Origin: Knoellia sp031844405
Lineage (GTDB): Bacteria > Actinomycetota > Actinomycetes > Actinomycetales > Dermatophilaceae
DNA length: 64,000 bases
Direction: 5' to 3'
NCBI GenBank assembly: GCA_031844405.1
Contig: JAUZVC010000002.1
Location: 496,001-560,000, forward strand
Below, one piece after another: positions 27,337 to 37,560 of the stretch. Within the stretch, counting starts at the first letter, position 1, and each line of letters starts with the position of its first letter. A model generated the notes under the pieces. The model was not told where the DNA came from, ran no database searches, and saw only the letters and a program-made list of their open reading frames with translations. The position numbers were made by a program, and so were the translations under genes.

Positions 27337-28882
27337 AGGAGTCGGTGATCGAGAAGTTCGTGAAGTTCCAGGTGGCGCGCGAGCCGCCCGTGTCGACGAT
27401 CTCGGCGCCGTAGCAGATCTGGTCGACGGTCGCGCTCGCGGAGACCCGCCCGCGGGCGACGAGGTAGGTGAGCATCGCCTTGATGTCGAGCGTCCCGGAT
27501 GTGATGCGCGCGCCACCGGACGGGACGAACGCGATGTAGCCGTTGCCGCTCGTGGCGTAGACGTCCCACGTGTAGCCGCTCAGGCTGACGTTGGAGGCGA
27601 AACGCGACCCGGCCGGAACCTGGCGGTGGTTATCCGTCCAGATCATCACCTCGTCGTTGGGGATGCCGTTGAGCCAGAGGTCGTAGCCGACGTTGTAGAT
27701 CCCCCGACCCGGCGGCGTGGCGGCGAACGTCGACGTGAGCCGCGAGAAGCTCGAGATCGTCCGGCCGTGGTAGTCCTTGTGGACGTTCGGGTAGGTCTTG
27801 ACCTCACCGGAGCCCGAGGCGTTCGAGGCGTATGCCGTGTGGTTCCACGAGCGGTAGCTGCACACCTCGGTCGTCCCGGTCGTCCCCGGGTACTTGCTCG
27901 CGTTCCAGAGGTTGTTGTGGACGTAGTAGCCGTTGTCGGTGATGCCGCCGTTGGAGTTGCTCGTCGTGAAGTAGGGATCCGTGCACAGGCTCCCCGGGAC
28001 CGGCGGCGGCGGTGTGGTCGCCACCTCGTAGCGGAGGTACCACGTGCCGTTGGACGGTCGCCAGACGACGCGGTCGGCCTTGGCGTTGCCGAGGAAGTCA
28101 CCCGCCTGCGGCACATCGCCGCTGCGGCCCCACGTGACGGTCTGCCCGCCACGGACGAACCAGCCGCCCGTGCTCGGACGCCATGTGGCGAGGCTCGCGA
28201 TGGCGCCACCGGCGTAGGCGGCGGGGACGGGCCGGTCGCCCTGCCGCCCCCAGACGAGTCCGCCGGCGGCTCCACGGACGAACCACGTGCCGGTCGAGGG
28301 CCGGTAGACGGCCACGTCGGCCCTGTGGTCGCCGAGGTAGTTCGCCGGGACGGCGACGTCACCGGACTGGCCCCAGCGGATGGTGCCCAGACCGCGGACG
28401 TACCACGTGCCGTTGGAGGGCCGGAAGACCGCGATGTCGGCCCTGCCGTCGCCGGTGTAGTCGGCGGCCACCGGCACGTCACCGGACTGGCCCCACCGGA
28501 TGGTGGCCCCGCCGCGGAGGTACCACGTGCCGTTGGAGGGCCGGAACGCGGCGATGTCGACCCGTCCGTCGCCGGAGAAGTCGGCGGCGGCGGGCAGGTC
28601 ACCGCGCACGCCCCACTGGTAGCTGCCGACGCCACGCACGTACCAGATCCCGTTCGAGGGGCGCCACACAGCGAGGTCGCGCCGGGAGTCGCCGGCGAAG
28701 TTCGCCGCGACCGGCACGTCGCCGGGCAGTCCCCACTGCACGGAGGCGCCTATGGCCGTGTCAGCCGCCGCTGTCGTCGCTCCTGCGGCTGTCGTCGGCC
28801 CCGCGACGGCCGGGGCCGCGACGAGACCACCCCCCGCCACGACGGCTGCACACAGGCCGGCCAGGACGGTTCTGAGTCGCAT
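27335..28882 (-). CDS. Secreted GH12 endo-glucanase with six N-terminal repeats
   Basis: 515 residues from the ATG at 28882 (MRLRTVLAGLCAAVVAGGG, a signal peptide cut near AVAG). Residues 48-289 are six tandem repeats of 40-41 residues with the pattern WGxxGDxPVAAxxxGDxRxDxAVxRPSNGTWYVRG, like the FG-GAP/VCBS-type blades of actinobacterial exported proteins. After a Pro-rich linker, residues about 300-515 match GH12: NNLWN, KTYPNV, YDLWLNGIPNDEVMIW (nucleophile E411) and a late GAE (acid/base E494) before the last strand. GH12 enzymes cleave beta-1,4-glucans or xyloglucan by retention. The repeats may bind carbohydrate or cell wall. Single gene. Confidence 0.82.
   Translation of the reverse strand: MRLRTVLAGLCAAVVAGGGLVAAPAVAGPTTAAGATTAAADTAIGASVQWGLPGDVPVAANFAGDSRRDLAVWRPSNGIWYVRGVGSYQWGVRGDLPAAADFSGDGRVDIAAFRPSNGTWYLRGGATIRWGQSGDVPVAADYTGDGRADIAVFRPSNGTWYVRGLGTIRWGQSGDVAVPANYLGDHRADVAVYRPSTGTWFVRGAAGGLVWGRQGDRPVPAAYAGGAIASLATWRPSTGGWFVRGGQTVTWGRSGDVPQAGDFLGNAKADRVVWRPSNGTWYLRYEVATTPPPPVPGSLCTDPYFTTSNSNGGITDNGYYVHNNLWNASKYPGTTGTTEVCSYRSWNHTAYASNASGSGEVKTYPNVHKDYHGRTISSFSRLTSTFAATPPGRGIYNVGYDLWLNGIPNDEVMIWTDNHRQVPAGSRFASNVSLSGYTWDVYATSGNGYIAFVPSGGARITSGTLDIKAMLTYLVARGRVSASATVDQICYGAEIVDTGGSRATWNFTNFSITDS
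28019..28741 (-). repeat. Six in-frame ~120-bp repeats in the GH12 gene
   Basis: Units of 120-123 bp encode repeat residues 48-87, 88-127, 128-167, 168-208, 209-248 and 249-289. The inner units 2-4 are most alike at DNA level, suggesting recent unit duplication; units 5 and 6 have lost the GDGRAD calcium-like loop. Confidence 0.85.
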
Positions 28883-29106
28883 GAACACCAACACCCAAGG
28901 TCGAACGGGTCGGAAACACCACGATGAAACCACGACCCGGGGGATGGCGCAGCATGGTGGAGCGCCGCCCACGGTGCACCCACGGCGCCGGGAACGGGTC
29001 GGTCACACGGCGGCGCGCCACTGTGACCTGCGCCACCGCAAACCCCTAGTGTGTCGCGGTGGTGCGCTCAACGGTGCCCGCATCCGAGACGAAAGAGGTC
29101 GTTCCC

Positions 29107-29532
29107 GTGGACGAACACGAGGTCGTGGACCATGACACGGTCCCACCCGCCAACAAGGGGTTGCTCGCCGCGGCCGGGGTGCTCCTGCTCATCCCGATCG
29201 TCGCGCTCATGTGGGTCAGCTCCTACAGCAAGGTCGAGCCGAGGCTCTGGGGCTTCCCGTTCTTCATCTGGTACCAGTTCCTCTGGGTGTTCCTCTGCTC
29301 GGCGATGACCTGGACCGCCTACCAGCTCGTGCTCCGGGCGCGCCCGCACCGGCCCATGGGTGACGCCCAGCGCCGACCGCGCCGCCAGCACGGCCGTCAC
29401 GAACGGGGAGCGACGATCGGCGACGCCGGCGACGCCGACCTGCACGACGGCCAGCCCTTCGACTCCGACGGCCGCACCGACGGTCGCACCGACACCGACG
29501 GACCCACCGACACCGAGGGAGGCCGGCGATGA
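29107..29532 (+). CDS. DUF3311 membrane protein, partner of the sodium symporter
   Basis: 141 residues from the GTG at 29107, chosen because AGAGG lies 7 nt upstream; a GTG at 29059 is in frame. Two membrane spans (LLAAAGVLLLIPIVALMWV and FFIWYQFLWVFLCSAMTWTAY) enclose a YSKVEPRLWGFP loop, the DUF3311 signature. The family is nearly always next to an MctP-type symporter and may be its small subunit. The tail is odd: His/Arg rich, then repeated DGRTDGRTDTDGPTDTEG. A TAGTGT box at 29047-29052 is the likely promoter. Stop overlaps the symporter ATG. Confidence 0.88.
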   Translation: MDEHEVVDHDTVPPANKGLLAAAGVLLLIPIVALMWVSSYSKVEPRLWGFPFFIWYQFLWVFLCSAMTWTAYQLVLRARPHRPMGDAQRRPRRQHGRHERGATIGDAGDADLHDGQPFDSDGRTDGRTDTDGPTDTEGGRR

Positions 29533-31175
29533 GCGGCGTCAACTGGACCGCACTGGTCGTCCTCACCGCACTCTTCCTGCTCGTCACCGTCATGGGCTTC
29601 ATGGCCACGCGGTGGCGCCGTCCGACGAGCATGGAGTCCCTCGACGAGTGGGGCCTCGGCGGTCGCTCGTTCGGCACGTGGATCACCTGGTTCCTCCTCG
29701 GAGGCGACCTCTACACGGCATACACGTTCGTCGCGGTCCCGGCCGCGATGTTCGCGACCGGTGCGGTCACCGGCTTCTTCGCCGTGCCCTACACGATCGT
29801 GCTCTACCCGATCATCTTCGTCTTCATGGCGCGGCTGTGGTCGGTGAGCCACCGGCACGGCTACGTCACGCCGGCCGACTTCGTCAAGGGCCGCTACGGC
29901 AGCCGTGAGCTCTCGCTCGCCGTCGCCCTCACCGGCTTCCTCGCGACGATGCCCTACATCGCCCTCCAGCTCGTCGGCATCCAGGCCGTGCTCGAGGTCG
30001 TCGGCCTCGGCGGTGGCAGCAACATCATCGCCAAGGACGCACCGCTCTTCATCGCCTTCGCCCTGCTCGCGGCCTACACCTACAGCAGCGGCCTGCGCGC
30101 CCCGGCGGTCATCGCGTTCGTCAAGGACACGCTCATCTACCTCGTCATCATCGTCGCGATCATCTACCTGCCCACGAAGGTCGGTGGCTGGGAAACGATC
30201 TTCGGCGCCGCCGAGCAGAAGATGACGACGGTCAACGAGGCGACGGGCAAGCCGACGGGGACGTTCATCCCCGGCAGCACGCAGATGTGGGCCTACGCGA
30301 CGCTCGGCCTCGGCTCGGCGCTCGCGCTCTTCATGTACCCCCACTCGATCACGGCGAGCCTGTCGGCGAGCGGCCGCAACGTCATCCGGCGCAACGCCGC
30401 GATCCTGCCGGCCTACTCGTTCGTCCTCGGCCTCCTCGCCCTCCTCGGCTGGGTCGCCATCGCGGCGGGCACCAAGCCGATCGGACTCGACGGCAAGCCC
30501 AACGCCCAGCTCGTCATCCCGCAGCTCTTCGAGGACATGTTCCCGAGCTGGTTCGCGGGCATCGCGTTCGCCGCCATCGCCATCGGCGCGCTCGTGCCCG
30601 CGGCGATCATGTCGATCGCGGCGGCGAACACGTTCACCCGAAACATCTACAAGGAGTGGATCAAGCCGGGGGCCAGCCCGCAGGACGAGGCCAAGGTCTC
30701 CAAGCTCGTCTCGCTCGTCGTCAAGGCGTTCGCTCTCGTGTTCGTCCTGCTCCTCGACAAGCAGAACGCGATCAACTTCCAGCTCCTCGGCGGCATCTGG
30801 ATCCTCCAGACTTTCCCGTCGATCGTCTTCGGGCTCTACACCCGCTGGTTCCACCGGTGGGCGCTGCTCGTCGGTTGGGCAGTCGGCATGGTCTACGGCA
30901 CCTGGTCCGCCTACAACGTCGTCAACCCAGTGACGGGCGCGCACTTCGGTGGCTCGCTCGCCAACATCCCGGGCATCGCGCAGATGGGCTACATCGCGAT
31001 GACGGCCTTCGTCATCAACCTCGTCATCGCCGGGGTCCTCAGCGCGGTCCTCAACGCCATGAAGGTGTCGAACGGCCACGACGAGACGATCAAGGGCGAC
31101 TACTTCGCCGACGCGGGCGACCCGCGCGTCGAGAAGCTCGACGTCGGTCCGCACGAGACCACGGCCAGCCCGTGA
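29529..31175 (+). CDS. Sodium:solute symporter (SSS family, MctP-like)
   Basis: 548 residues with about 13 membrane spans. SMESLDEWGLGGRSFGTWITWFLLGGDLYTAYTF is the SSS N-terminal signature; FKxxxGxxG-type and ALFMYPHSITASLSASGRNVIRRN match the monocarboxylate MctP group. It imports an organic acid or amino acid with sodium. ATGA overlap with the DUF3311 gene. A charged C-terminal tail carries no domain. Strong terminator follows. Substrate is inference. Confidence 0.92.
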   Translation: MSGVNWTALVVLTALFLLVTVMGFMATRWRRPTSMESLDEWGLGGRSFGTWITWFLLGGDLYTAYTFVAVPAAMFATGAVTGFFAVPYTIVLYPIIFVFMARLWSVSHRHGYVTPADFVKGRYGSRELSLAVALTGFLATMPYIALQLVGIQAVLEVVGLGGGSNIIAKDAPLFIAFALLAAYTYSSGLRAPAVIAFVKDTLIYLVIIVAIIYLPTKVGGWETIFGAAEQKMTTVNEATGKPTGTFIPGSTQMWAYATLGLGSALALFMYPHSITASLSASGRNVIRRNAAILPAYSFVLGLLALLGWVAIAAGTKPIGLDGKPNAQLVIPQLFEDMFPSWFAGIAFAAIAIGALVPAAIMSIAAANTFTRNIYKEWIKPGASPQDEAKVSKLVSLVVKAFALVFVLLLDKQNAINFQLLGGIWILQTFPSIVFGLYTRWFHRWALLVGWAVGMVYGTWSAYNVVNPVTGAHFGGSLANIPGIAQMGYIAMTAFVINLVIAGVLSAVLNAMKVSNGHDETIKGDYFADAGDPRVEKLDVGPHETTASP

Positions 31176-31193
31176 CCTGACCGGACCCGCGAC

Positions 31194-31227
31194 GAAGGGC
31201 GCCACCGCACTCGCGGTGGCGCCCTTC
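31194..31227 (+). terminator. Terminator after the symporter gene
   Basis: Perfect 15-bp arms GAAGGGCGCCACCGC (31194-31208) and complement (31213-31227) with an ACTC loop. An octamer copy follows 13 bp later (31241). Confidence 0.85.
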
Positions 31228-31255
31228 GCCGGTCCCGGGGCGGCATACGGGCAGG

Positions 31256-33403
31256 ATGGGCGATGTGACCCCCACCGCCCCGTCCGCCGCCCTCGTCGAG
31301 CTCGCGCACGCCCACGGGGTCGCGACCGACTTCCAGGACTGGCTCGGCCAGCACACCGTCATCTCGGACCGGACCCTGCGCACGGTGCTCGGCGCGCTCG
31401 GCGTCGACGTCGGCTCGGACGAGGCGGTCGCGGCCGCGCTGGCGGACGCCGAGAACCGTCCGTGGCGGCGCACCCTGCCACCCACCGTCGTATGCCGTGC
31501 CGGCCGGACTCCTTCGGTCCATGCCCACGTGCCCCACGGGAGCGGCGTGCGCCTCACCGTCGAGCTCGAGGACGGGACGACCCGCGACGTGCCGCAGGTG
31601 GAGCGCTGGGTCCACCCGCGCGTCGTCGACGGGCGCGAGATCGGCGAGGCGACGTTCGAGCTGCCCGGCGACCTGCCGACGGGGTGGCACCGGATCGTCG
31701 CCCACCTCGATGTGCCGGCGGTGGCCGAGGGGACCGACACGGCGACGCTCGTCGTCACGCCGCAGCGGCTCGAGCTGCCGGAGGTGCTCCGCCACGGCGG
31801 CGTCACCGGCCTCATGACGCAGATCTACCAGGTCCGGTCCGCCTCCTCGTGGGGCGTGGGCGACCTCGGCGACCTCGGCGACCTCGCGTCGTGGGCGGCG
31901 ACCGAGCTCGGGGCGGAGTTCGTCCTCATCAACCCGCTGCACGCTGCCGAGCCGGTCGTGCCGATGGAGGCCTCGCCCTACCTGCCGACGACGCGGCGCT
32001 TCGTCAACCCGGTCTACCTCCGGGTCGACGACATCCCCGAAGTCGTGCGCCTCGACACCGCCGCCCGCGCCCGCGTCGACGAGCTCGCGGCCTCGGTCCG
32101 CGCCCTCGACGCCGCGGACACGATCGACCGCGACGCCGCGTGGACCGCGAAGCGCGAGGCGCTCGGCCTCGTCCACGACCTCGGGCTCGAGGGCCGTCGT
32201 GCCCGCGACTTCGAGCGCTTCCGCGAGCGAGAGGGTGAGGGGCTGGCGACCTTCGCGACGTGGTGCGCGCTCGCCGAGCGTCACGGGCTGCCGTGGACGG
32301 ACTGGCCGGCCGAGCTGCACGACCCGGCGTCGCCGGCGGTGGCCGAGTTCGCCGCGGCGCAGGCCGACCTCGTCGACTTCCACATGTGGCTCCAGTGGCT
32401 GCTCGACCGCCAGCTCGGCGAGGTCCAGCGAGAGGCGACGGACGCCGGCATGTCGCTCGGCATCGTGCACGACCTCGCCGTGGGAGTGCACCCCTTCGGC
32501 GCCGACGCCTGGGGCCTGGCGGACGCGCTCGCGAGGGGGGTGACGGTCGGGGCGCCCCCGGACCAGTTCAACCAGCTCGGGCAGAACTGGTCGCAGCCGC
32601 CGTGGCACCCCGAGCGGCTCGCCGAGCTCGGCTACGCGCCGTTCCGTGACATGGTCCGCACGGTCCTGCGTGACTCCGGCGGGATCCGCGTCGACCACGT
32701 CATCGGCCTCTTCCGCCTCTGGTGGATCCCGCAGGGGGAGGGGCTCACGCCCGCCGACGGCACCTACGTCACCTACGACCACGAGGCCCTCATCGGCATC
32801 CTCTGCCTCGAGGCCGAGCGTGCCGGCGCGGTGGTCATCGGCGAGGACCTCGGCGTCGTCCCCGCCATCGCCCGCGACTACCTCAGCGAGCGCGGCGTCC
32901 TCGGCACGAGCATCATGTGGTTCGAGAACACCGACGGTGCGCCGACGCCCCCCGAGGACTACCGCGAGCTCTGCCTGTCGTCCGTGACGACGCACGACCT
33001 GCCGCCGACGGCGGGGTTCCTCGCACTCGAGCACGTCGCGATCCGCGAGCGGCTGGGCCTGCTCACCCGATCGGTCGAGGAGGAGCGGGCCGCCGAGGAG
33101 CACTCGGTCGCGAAGGTCCGTGACGCGCTCGTGGCGCGCGGCTGGCTCGATCCCGGAGCCGGCCAGGCGTCCATGGTCGTGGCGATGCACCGCTGGATCG
33201 GGCACACTCCCAGCGTGCTGAGGGCGGTCTCGCTCTCTGACGTCGTCGGCGACCGCCGCGCCATCAACCAGCCGGGCACGCAGGACGAGTACCCCAACTG
33301 GCGACTCCCGCTCGCCGGCCCCGACGGCCGGCCGGTCTCGCTCGAGGACGTGATGGGGTCGACGCTCGCGGAGCCGCTCTTCCGCGCCACCCGGGGCGAC
33401 TGA
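31256..33403 (+). CDS. malQ: 4-alpha-glucanotransferase (amylomaltase)
   Basis: 715 residues from the ATG at 31256 (a GTG at 31265 is equally possible). After an N-terminal domain typical of actinobacterial MalQ (about 1-180), the GH77 barrel shows SSWGVGDLGDLGDLASW, ASPYLPTTRRFVNPVYL, RVDHVIGLFRLWWIP (nucleophile Asp near 478), GEDLGVVP (acid/base Glu near 530) and TTHDLPPTAGF (Asp near 580). It disproportionates maltooligosaccharides and would process glucans released by the amylase at 1-1816. Single gene; convergent with the amidotransferase after a 38-bp GC-rich gap. Confidence 0.96.
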   Translation: MGDVTPTAPSAALVELAHAHGVATDFQDWLGQHTVISDRTLRTVLGALGVDVGSDEAVAAALADAENRPWRRTLPPTVVCRAGRTPSVHAHVPHGSGVRLTVELEDGTTRDVPQVERWVHPRVVDGREIGEATFELPGDLPTGWHRIVAHLDVPAVAEGTDTATLVVTPQRLELPEVLRHGGVTGLMTQIYQVRSASSWGVGDLGDLGDLASWAATELGAEFVLINPLHAAEPVVPMEASPYLPTTRRFVNPVYLRVDDIPEVVRLDTAARARVDELAASVRALDAADTIDRDAAWTAKREALGLVHDLGLEGRRARDFERFREREGEGLATFATWCALAERHGLPWTDWPAELHDPASPAVAEFAAAQADLVDFHMWLQWLLDRQLGEVQREATDAGMSLGIVHDLAVGVHPFGADAWGLADALARGVTVGAPPDQFNQLGQNWSQPPWHPERLAELGYAPFRDMVRTVLRDSGGIRVDHVIGLFRLWWIPQGEGLTPADGTYVTYDHEALIGILCLEAERAGAVVIGEDLGVVPAIARDYLSERGVLGTSIMWFENTDGAPTPPEDYRELCLSSVTTHDLPPTAGFLALEHVAIRERLGLLTRSVEEERAAEEHSVAKVRDALVARGWLDPGAGQASMVVAMHRWIGHTPSVLRAVSLSDVVGDRRAINQPGTQDEYPNWRLPLAGPDGRPVSLEDVMGSTLAEPLFRATRGD

Positions 33404-33441
33404 GCCGAAGGGAGCGGGCAACCCCCGAGGAGGGGTCCGCC

Positions 33442-34143
33442 TCAGCCGAGCCGGCGCGCGAAGGCGTCGGCGACGGCACACCCCGTCGTCCGCAGCGACT
33501 CCCGCCGCGACTCCATCGTGCCGAGCCACGTCGTGGGGGAGTCGGGCAGTTCGTGCGGCTCGGGCCGGAAGCCCGTCATCCAGCCCTCGAAGATCTCGGG
33601 TGTCGTCTCGGGGTGGAACTGCACGCCCCAGGCCCGCGGCCCGAAGCGGGCGGCCTGGATCGACCCGTCCGGCGCGGTCGCGAGCGAGTGCGCGCCCTCG
33701 GGCAGGCGGCTGACGACGTCGCCGTTGTAGTGGACGACGTCGCGTCCACCGAGCCCGGCCAGCAACTCATCGGACTCCCCGGCAGCGGTGAGCGACAACG
33801 GAACCAGCCCGCCCGTCCGCCCGCTCGGGTTGAGCACGACCTCACCGCCCAGGGCGACGCCGAGGAGCTGGTGGCCCAGGCAGACGCCGAGCGTCGGTAT
33901 GCCGTCCGCCACCGCGGCGCGCAGCAGCGCCTTCGTCGGAGCGAGCCATGCGAAGGCGTCGTCGTCGTAGGCGTTCATCGCCCCACCGAGGACGACGAGG
34001 GCGTCGTGCCCCACCCGGTCCGGGACGGTGTCGCCGAGGTCGCCGCGCACCGTGTCGACGGCGATGCCGCGCTCGACCCAGCGTTCGGCGAGCCACCCAC
34101 CCGGTGCCTCGGGCTCGTGCTGGACGACGAGGATGCGCGTCAT
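33442..34143 (-). CDS. Class I glutamine amidotransferase (GMP synthase-like)
   Basis: 233 residues. The nucleophile elbow GVCLGHQLLG and the QFHPE histidine-glutamate pair form a complete GATase1 triad. ILVVQHEPEAPGGWLAERW at the N-terminus is typical of stand-alone GMP synthase-like amidotransferases whose acceptor is unknown. It is not part of guaA since no synthetase domain follows. Overlaps the VIT1-type transporter by ATGA. The octamer at 33898 makes the rare codon ATA within DGIPT. Confidence 0.88.
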   Translation of the reverse strand: MTRILVVQHEPEAPGGWLAERWVERGIAVDTVRGDLGDTVPDRVGHDALVVLGGAMNAYDDDAFAWLAPTKALLRAAVADGIPTLGVCLGHQLLGVALGGEVVLNPSGRTGGLVPLSLTAAGESDELLAGLGGRDVVHYNGDVVSRLPEGAHSLATAPDGSIQAARFGPRAWGVQFHPETTPEIFEGWMTGFRPEPHELPDSPTTWLGTMESRRESLRTTGCAVADAFARRLG

Positions 34144-34865
34144 CCCACCTGTGTCCCGACGAGGAGGCCGATGACGTAGGTGACGCCCATGGCGAGCAGG
34201 CCACCGCCGATGTTGCGCCAGACCGCGCGGTCGACGCGGGCGGAGCTGAGCCGGGCGCTCACCCAACCGGTGAGGAGCAGGGCCAGGACGACGGCGACGA
34301 CGGTCACGGGCACGCGGGCGCTGGGCGCGACCGCGAGGATCGCGATGAGCGGGATGAGCGCGCCGGCGGTGAAGGCGACGAGCGACGCCCAGGCCGCGTG
34401 CCACGGCTTGGTCAGGGCCGCGGGGTCGATGCCGAGCTCGGTCTCGGCGTGCGCGGCGAGGGCGTCGTGTGCGGTCAGCTGAACGGCGACGTCGTGCGCG
34501 AGCTCGGGGGTGAGGCCCTTGGCCTCGTAGAGCTCGGCGAGCTCCTGGAGCTCGGCCTCGGGCTCCTCCCGCAGCTCGCGGCGCTCCTTGGCGAGCAGGG
34601 CCATCTCGGCGTCGCGCTGGGTGCTCACCGAGACGTACTCACCGACCGCCATGCTCATGGCGCCCGCCGCGACGCCCGCGAGGCCCGCGGTGAAGATCGC
34701 GCCGCGGTCGGTCGTCGCGGCGGCGACGCCGATGACGAGGCCGGCCGTCGACACGATGCCGTCACCCGCGCCGAGGACGCCGGCGCGCAGCCAGTTGAGC
34801 CGCTCACCGAAGGACTGGTCGTGCGGCTCGTCGTGCTCGGCGACGAGGCCGGTCTGCTCAGCCAT
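34140..34865 (-). CDS. VIT1/CCC1-family metal transporter
   Basis: 241 residues. A polar N-terminus precedes LNWLRAGVLGAGDGIVSTAGLVIGVAAA, the VIT1 first helix, then AGAMSMAVGEYVSVSTQRDAE. A helical cytoplasmic metal-binding region rich in Glu (about 85-150) separates the first two from the last three spans. These proteins move Fe(II) or Mn(II). It is in a minus-strand operon with the pterin dehydratase (8-nt overlap upstream) and the amidotransferase (4-nt overlap downstream). Confidence 0.9.
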   Translation of the reverse strand: MAEQTGLVAEHDEPHDQSFGERLNWLRAGVLGAGDGIVSTAGLVIGVAAATTDRGAIFTAGLAGVAAGAMSMAVGEYVSVSTQRDAEMALLAKERRELREEPEAELQELAELYEAKGLTPELAHDVAVQLTAHDALAAHAETELGIDPAALTKPWHAAWASLVAFTAGALIPLIAILAVAPSARVPVTVVAVVLALLLTGWVSARLSSARVDRAVWRNIGGGLLAMGVTYVIGLLVGTQVG

Positions 34866-35166
34866 CGACGGTGACGCCGTGACGGCGCGCGATCTCGGTG
34901 ATGCGGTGCGCCTGCTCGATGTCGAGCTGCGTGAGGCCGTCGGCGTCGTGGGTCGTGAGCAGCCACGAGGTCGTGCGCCACCGGATGTCGATGTCCGGGT
35001 GGTGGTTCATCTCCTCGGCGACCTCGGCCGCCTCGGACACGATCGCGATGGCGGTGGGGAAGTCCGGCGCCTCGATGGTCGCGACGATGGCGTCGCCCTC
35101 GCGGGTCCACTGGGGGAGGTCGGCGAGCTGACGCTCGACCTCCTCGTCGGTCAGCTTGCGGCTCAT
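34858..35166 (-). CDS. 4a-hydroxytetrahydrobiopterin dehydratase (PCD/DCoH)
   Basis: 102 residues from the ATG at 35166. The catalytic segment EEMNHHPDIDIRW and the C-terminal THDADGLTQLDIEQAHRI are diagnostic. The enzyme dehydrates 4a-carbinolamine pterins formed by aromatic hydroxylases. No hydroxylase is nearby. First gene of a three-gene overlapping operon. Confidence 0.92.
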   Translation of the reverse strand: MSRKLTDEEVERQLADLPQWTREGDAIVATIEAPDFPTAIAIVSEAAEVAEEMNHHPDIDIRWRTTSWLLTTHDADGLTQLDIEQAHRITEIARRHGVTVDG

Positions 35167-35262
35167 GGTCCCAGCCTGTCCCGGCGGGGCGGGTCCGTCC
35201 AGCAAGGCGCACCTATCCGCGGACGGGTGCGGACGGCATACCGGAGCGACGTGTGCGCAACG

Positions 35263-35303
35263 CGCGAAGGCCGGTCCCGCACGGTGCGGGACCGGCCTTC
35301 GCG
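35263..35303 (-). terminator. Terminator of the oligopeptide ABC operon
   Basis: Perfect 19-bp arms (35263-35281 and 35285-35303) with a 3-nt loop, beginning 17 bp beyond the end of the last ABC gene. An octamer copy lies 22 bp further downstream (35234). Confidence 0.85.
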
Positions 35304-35319
35304 GCCGGGGTGTCGGCGC

Positions 35320-36491
<1,172 letters not shown>

Positions 36492-36495
<4 letters not shown>

Positions 36496-37553
36496 CGGGT
36501 GGCCTCCACGGGGTTGAAGCAGCGCAGGGCTCGCTGGTGGTGCTCCTCGAGCTCGGGCATCTTCTGCGTGCAGACCTCGATCGGCTGCGAGCAGCGCGGG
36601 GCGAACGCGCAGGCGCTCGTCCACGGCAGGTTGTCCGAGACCGACCCGGGGATCGGCCGCAGACGCTGTCCGCGTGGGGCGTCCATGCGGGGGATCGAGG
36701 CGAGCAGACCGTTGGTGTAGGGGTGGCGCGGCTGCGCGAAGAGGTCGTGCCGGTCTCCGCGCTCGACGATGCGACCGCCGTAGAGGACGTTGACCTCGTC
36801 GCAGAGACCGGCGACGACACCGAGGTCGTGCGTGATCATGACGAGGGCCGTCCCGGTCTCCTCGACGAGCTCCTTGAGCAGGGCGAGGATCTGGGCCTGG
36901 ATCGTCACGTCGAGCGCGGTCGTCGGCTCGTCGGCGATGAGCAGCCGCGGCTGGCAGGCCAGGGCGATGGCGATGAGCGCCCGCTGGCGCATGCCGCCGG
37001 AGAGCTGGTGCGGGTAGTCCTTGAGCCGCCGGTCCGGGTCGGGGATGCCGACGCGGTCGAGCAGCTCGCGGGCGACCGGGGTGGCCGCCTTGCGCGACAT
37101 GCCGCGGTGGCGCTCGAGGACCTCGGTGACCTGGAGGCCGATCGGGATGACCGGGTTGAGCGAGGACAGCGGGTCCTGGAAGACCATCGCGATGTCCTTG
37201 CCCCGCTTGTCGCGCATCTCCTGGTCGGACAGGTCGAGGAGGTTGGTGCCCTCGTAGTCGACCGTGCCGGTGACCTTGTTGCCCCGCTCCGGCAGCAGGC
37301 CCATGATCGCGAGCGACGTGACGGACTTGCCGCAGCCGGACTCGCCGACGAGACCGACGGTCTGGCCGGGGTGGACGTCGAAGGAGACGCCCTGGACGGC
37401 CTCGAACGGCTCCTGGCCCTGGCGCTGGAACGTCACCCGCAGGTCACGCACGCGCAGGAGCGGCTCGCTGCCGCCCTCGCGCCAGCGGCGCGCCTTGTCT
37501 CGGTCGGCGACGTTGGTCTGGTCGGTGGGGGTCGTGTCCGCGGTGGTGGTCAT
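36492..37553 (-). CDS. Oligopeptide/dipeptide ABC transporter, first ATP-binding subunit (DppD/OppD-like)
   Basis: 353 residues. Walker A GESGCGKSV, FQDPLSSLNPVIPIG, signature LSGGMRQR and Walker B LLIADEPTTALD, then THDLGVVAG. The C-terminal oligopeptide domain has SACAFAPRCSQPIEVC, the conserved cysteine motif. A 35-residue polar N-terminus precedes the core. ATGA overlap with the next ATPase, 7-nt gap from the permease. Confidence 0.94.
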
Positions 37554-37560
37554 GCGCGGT

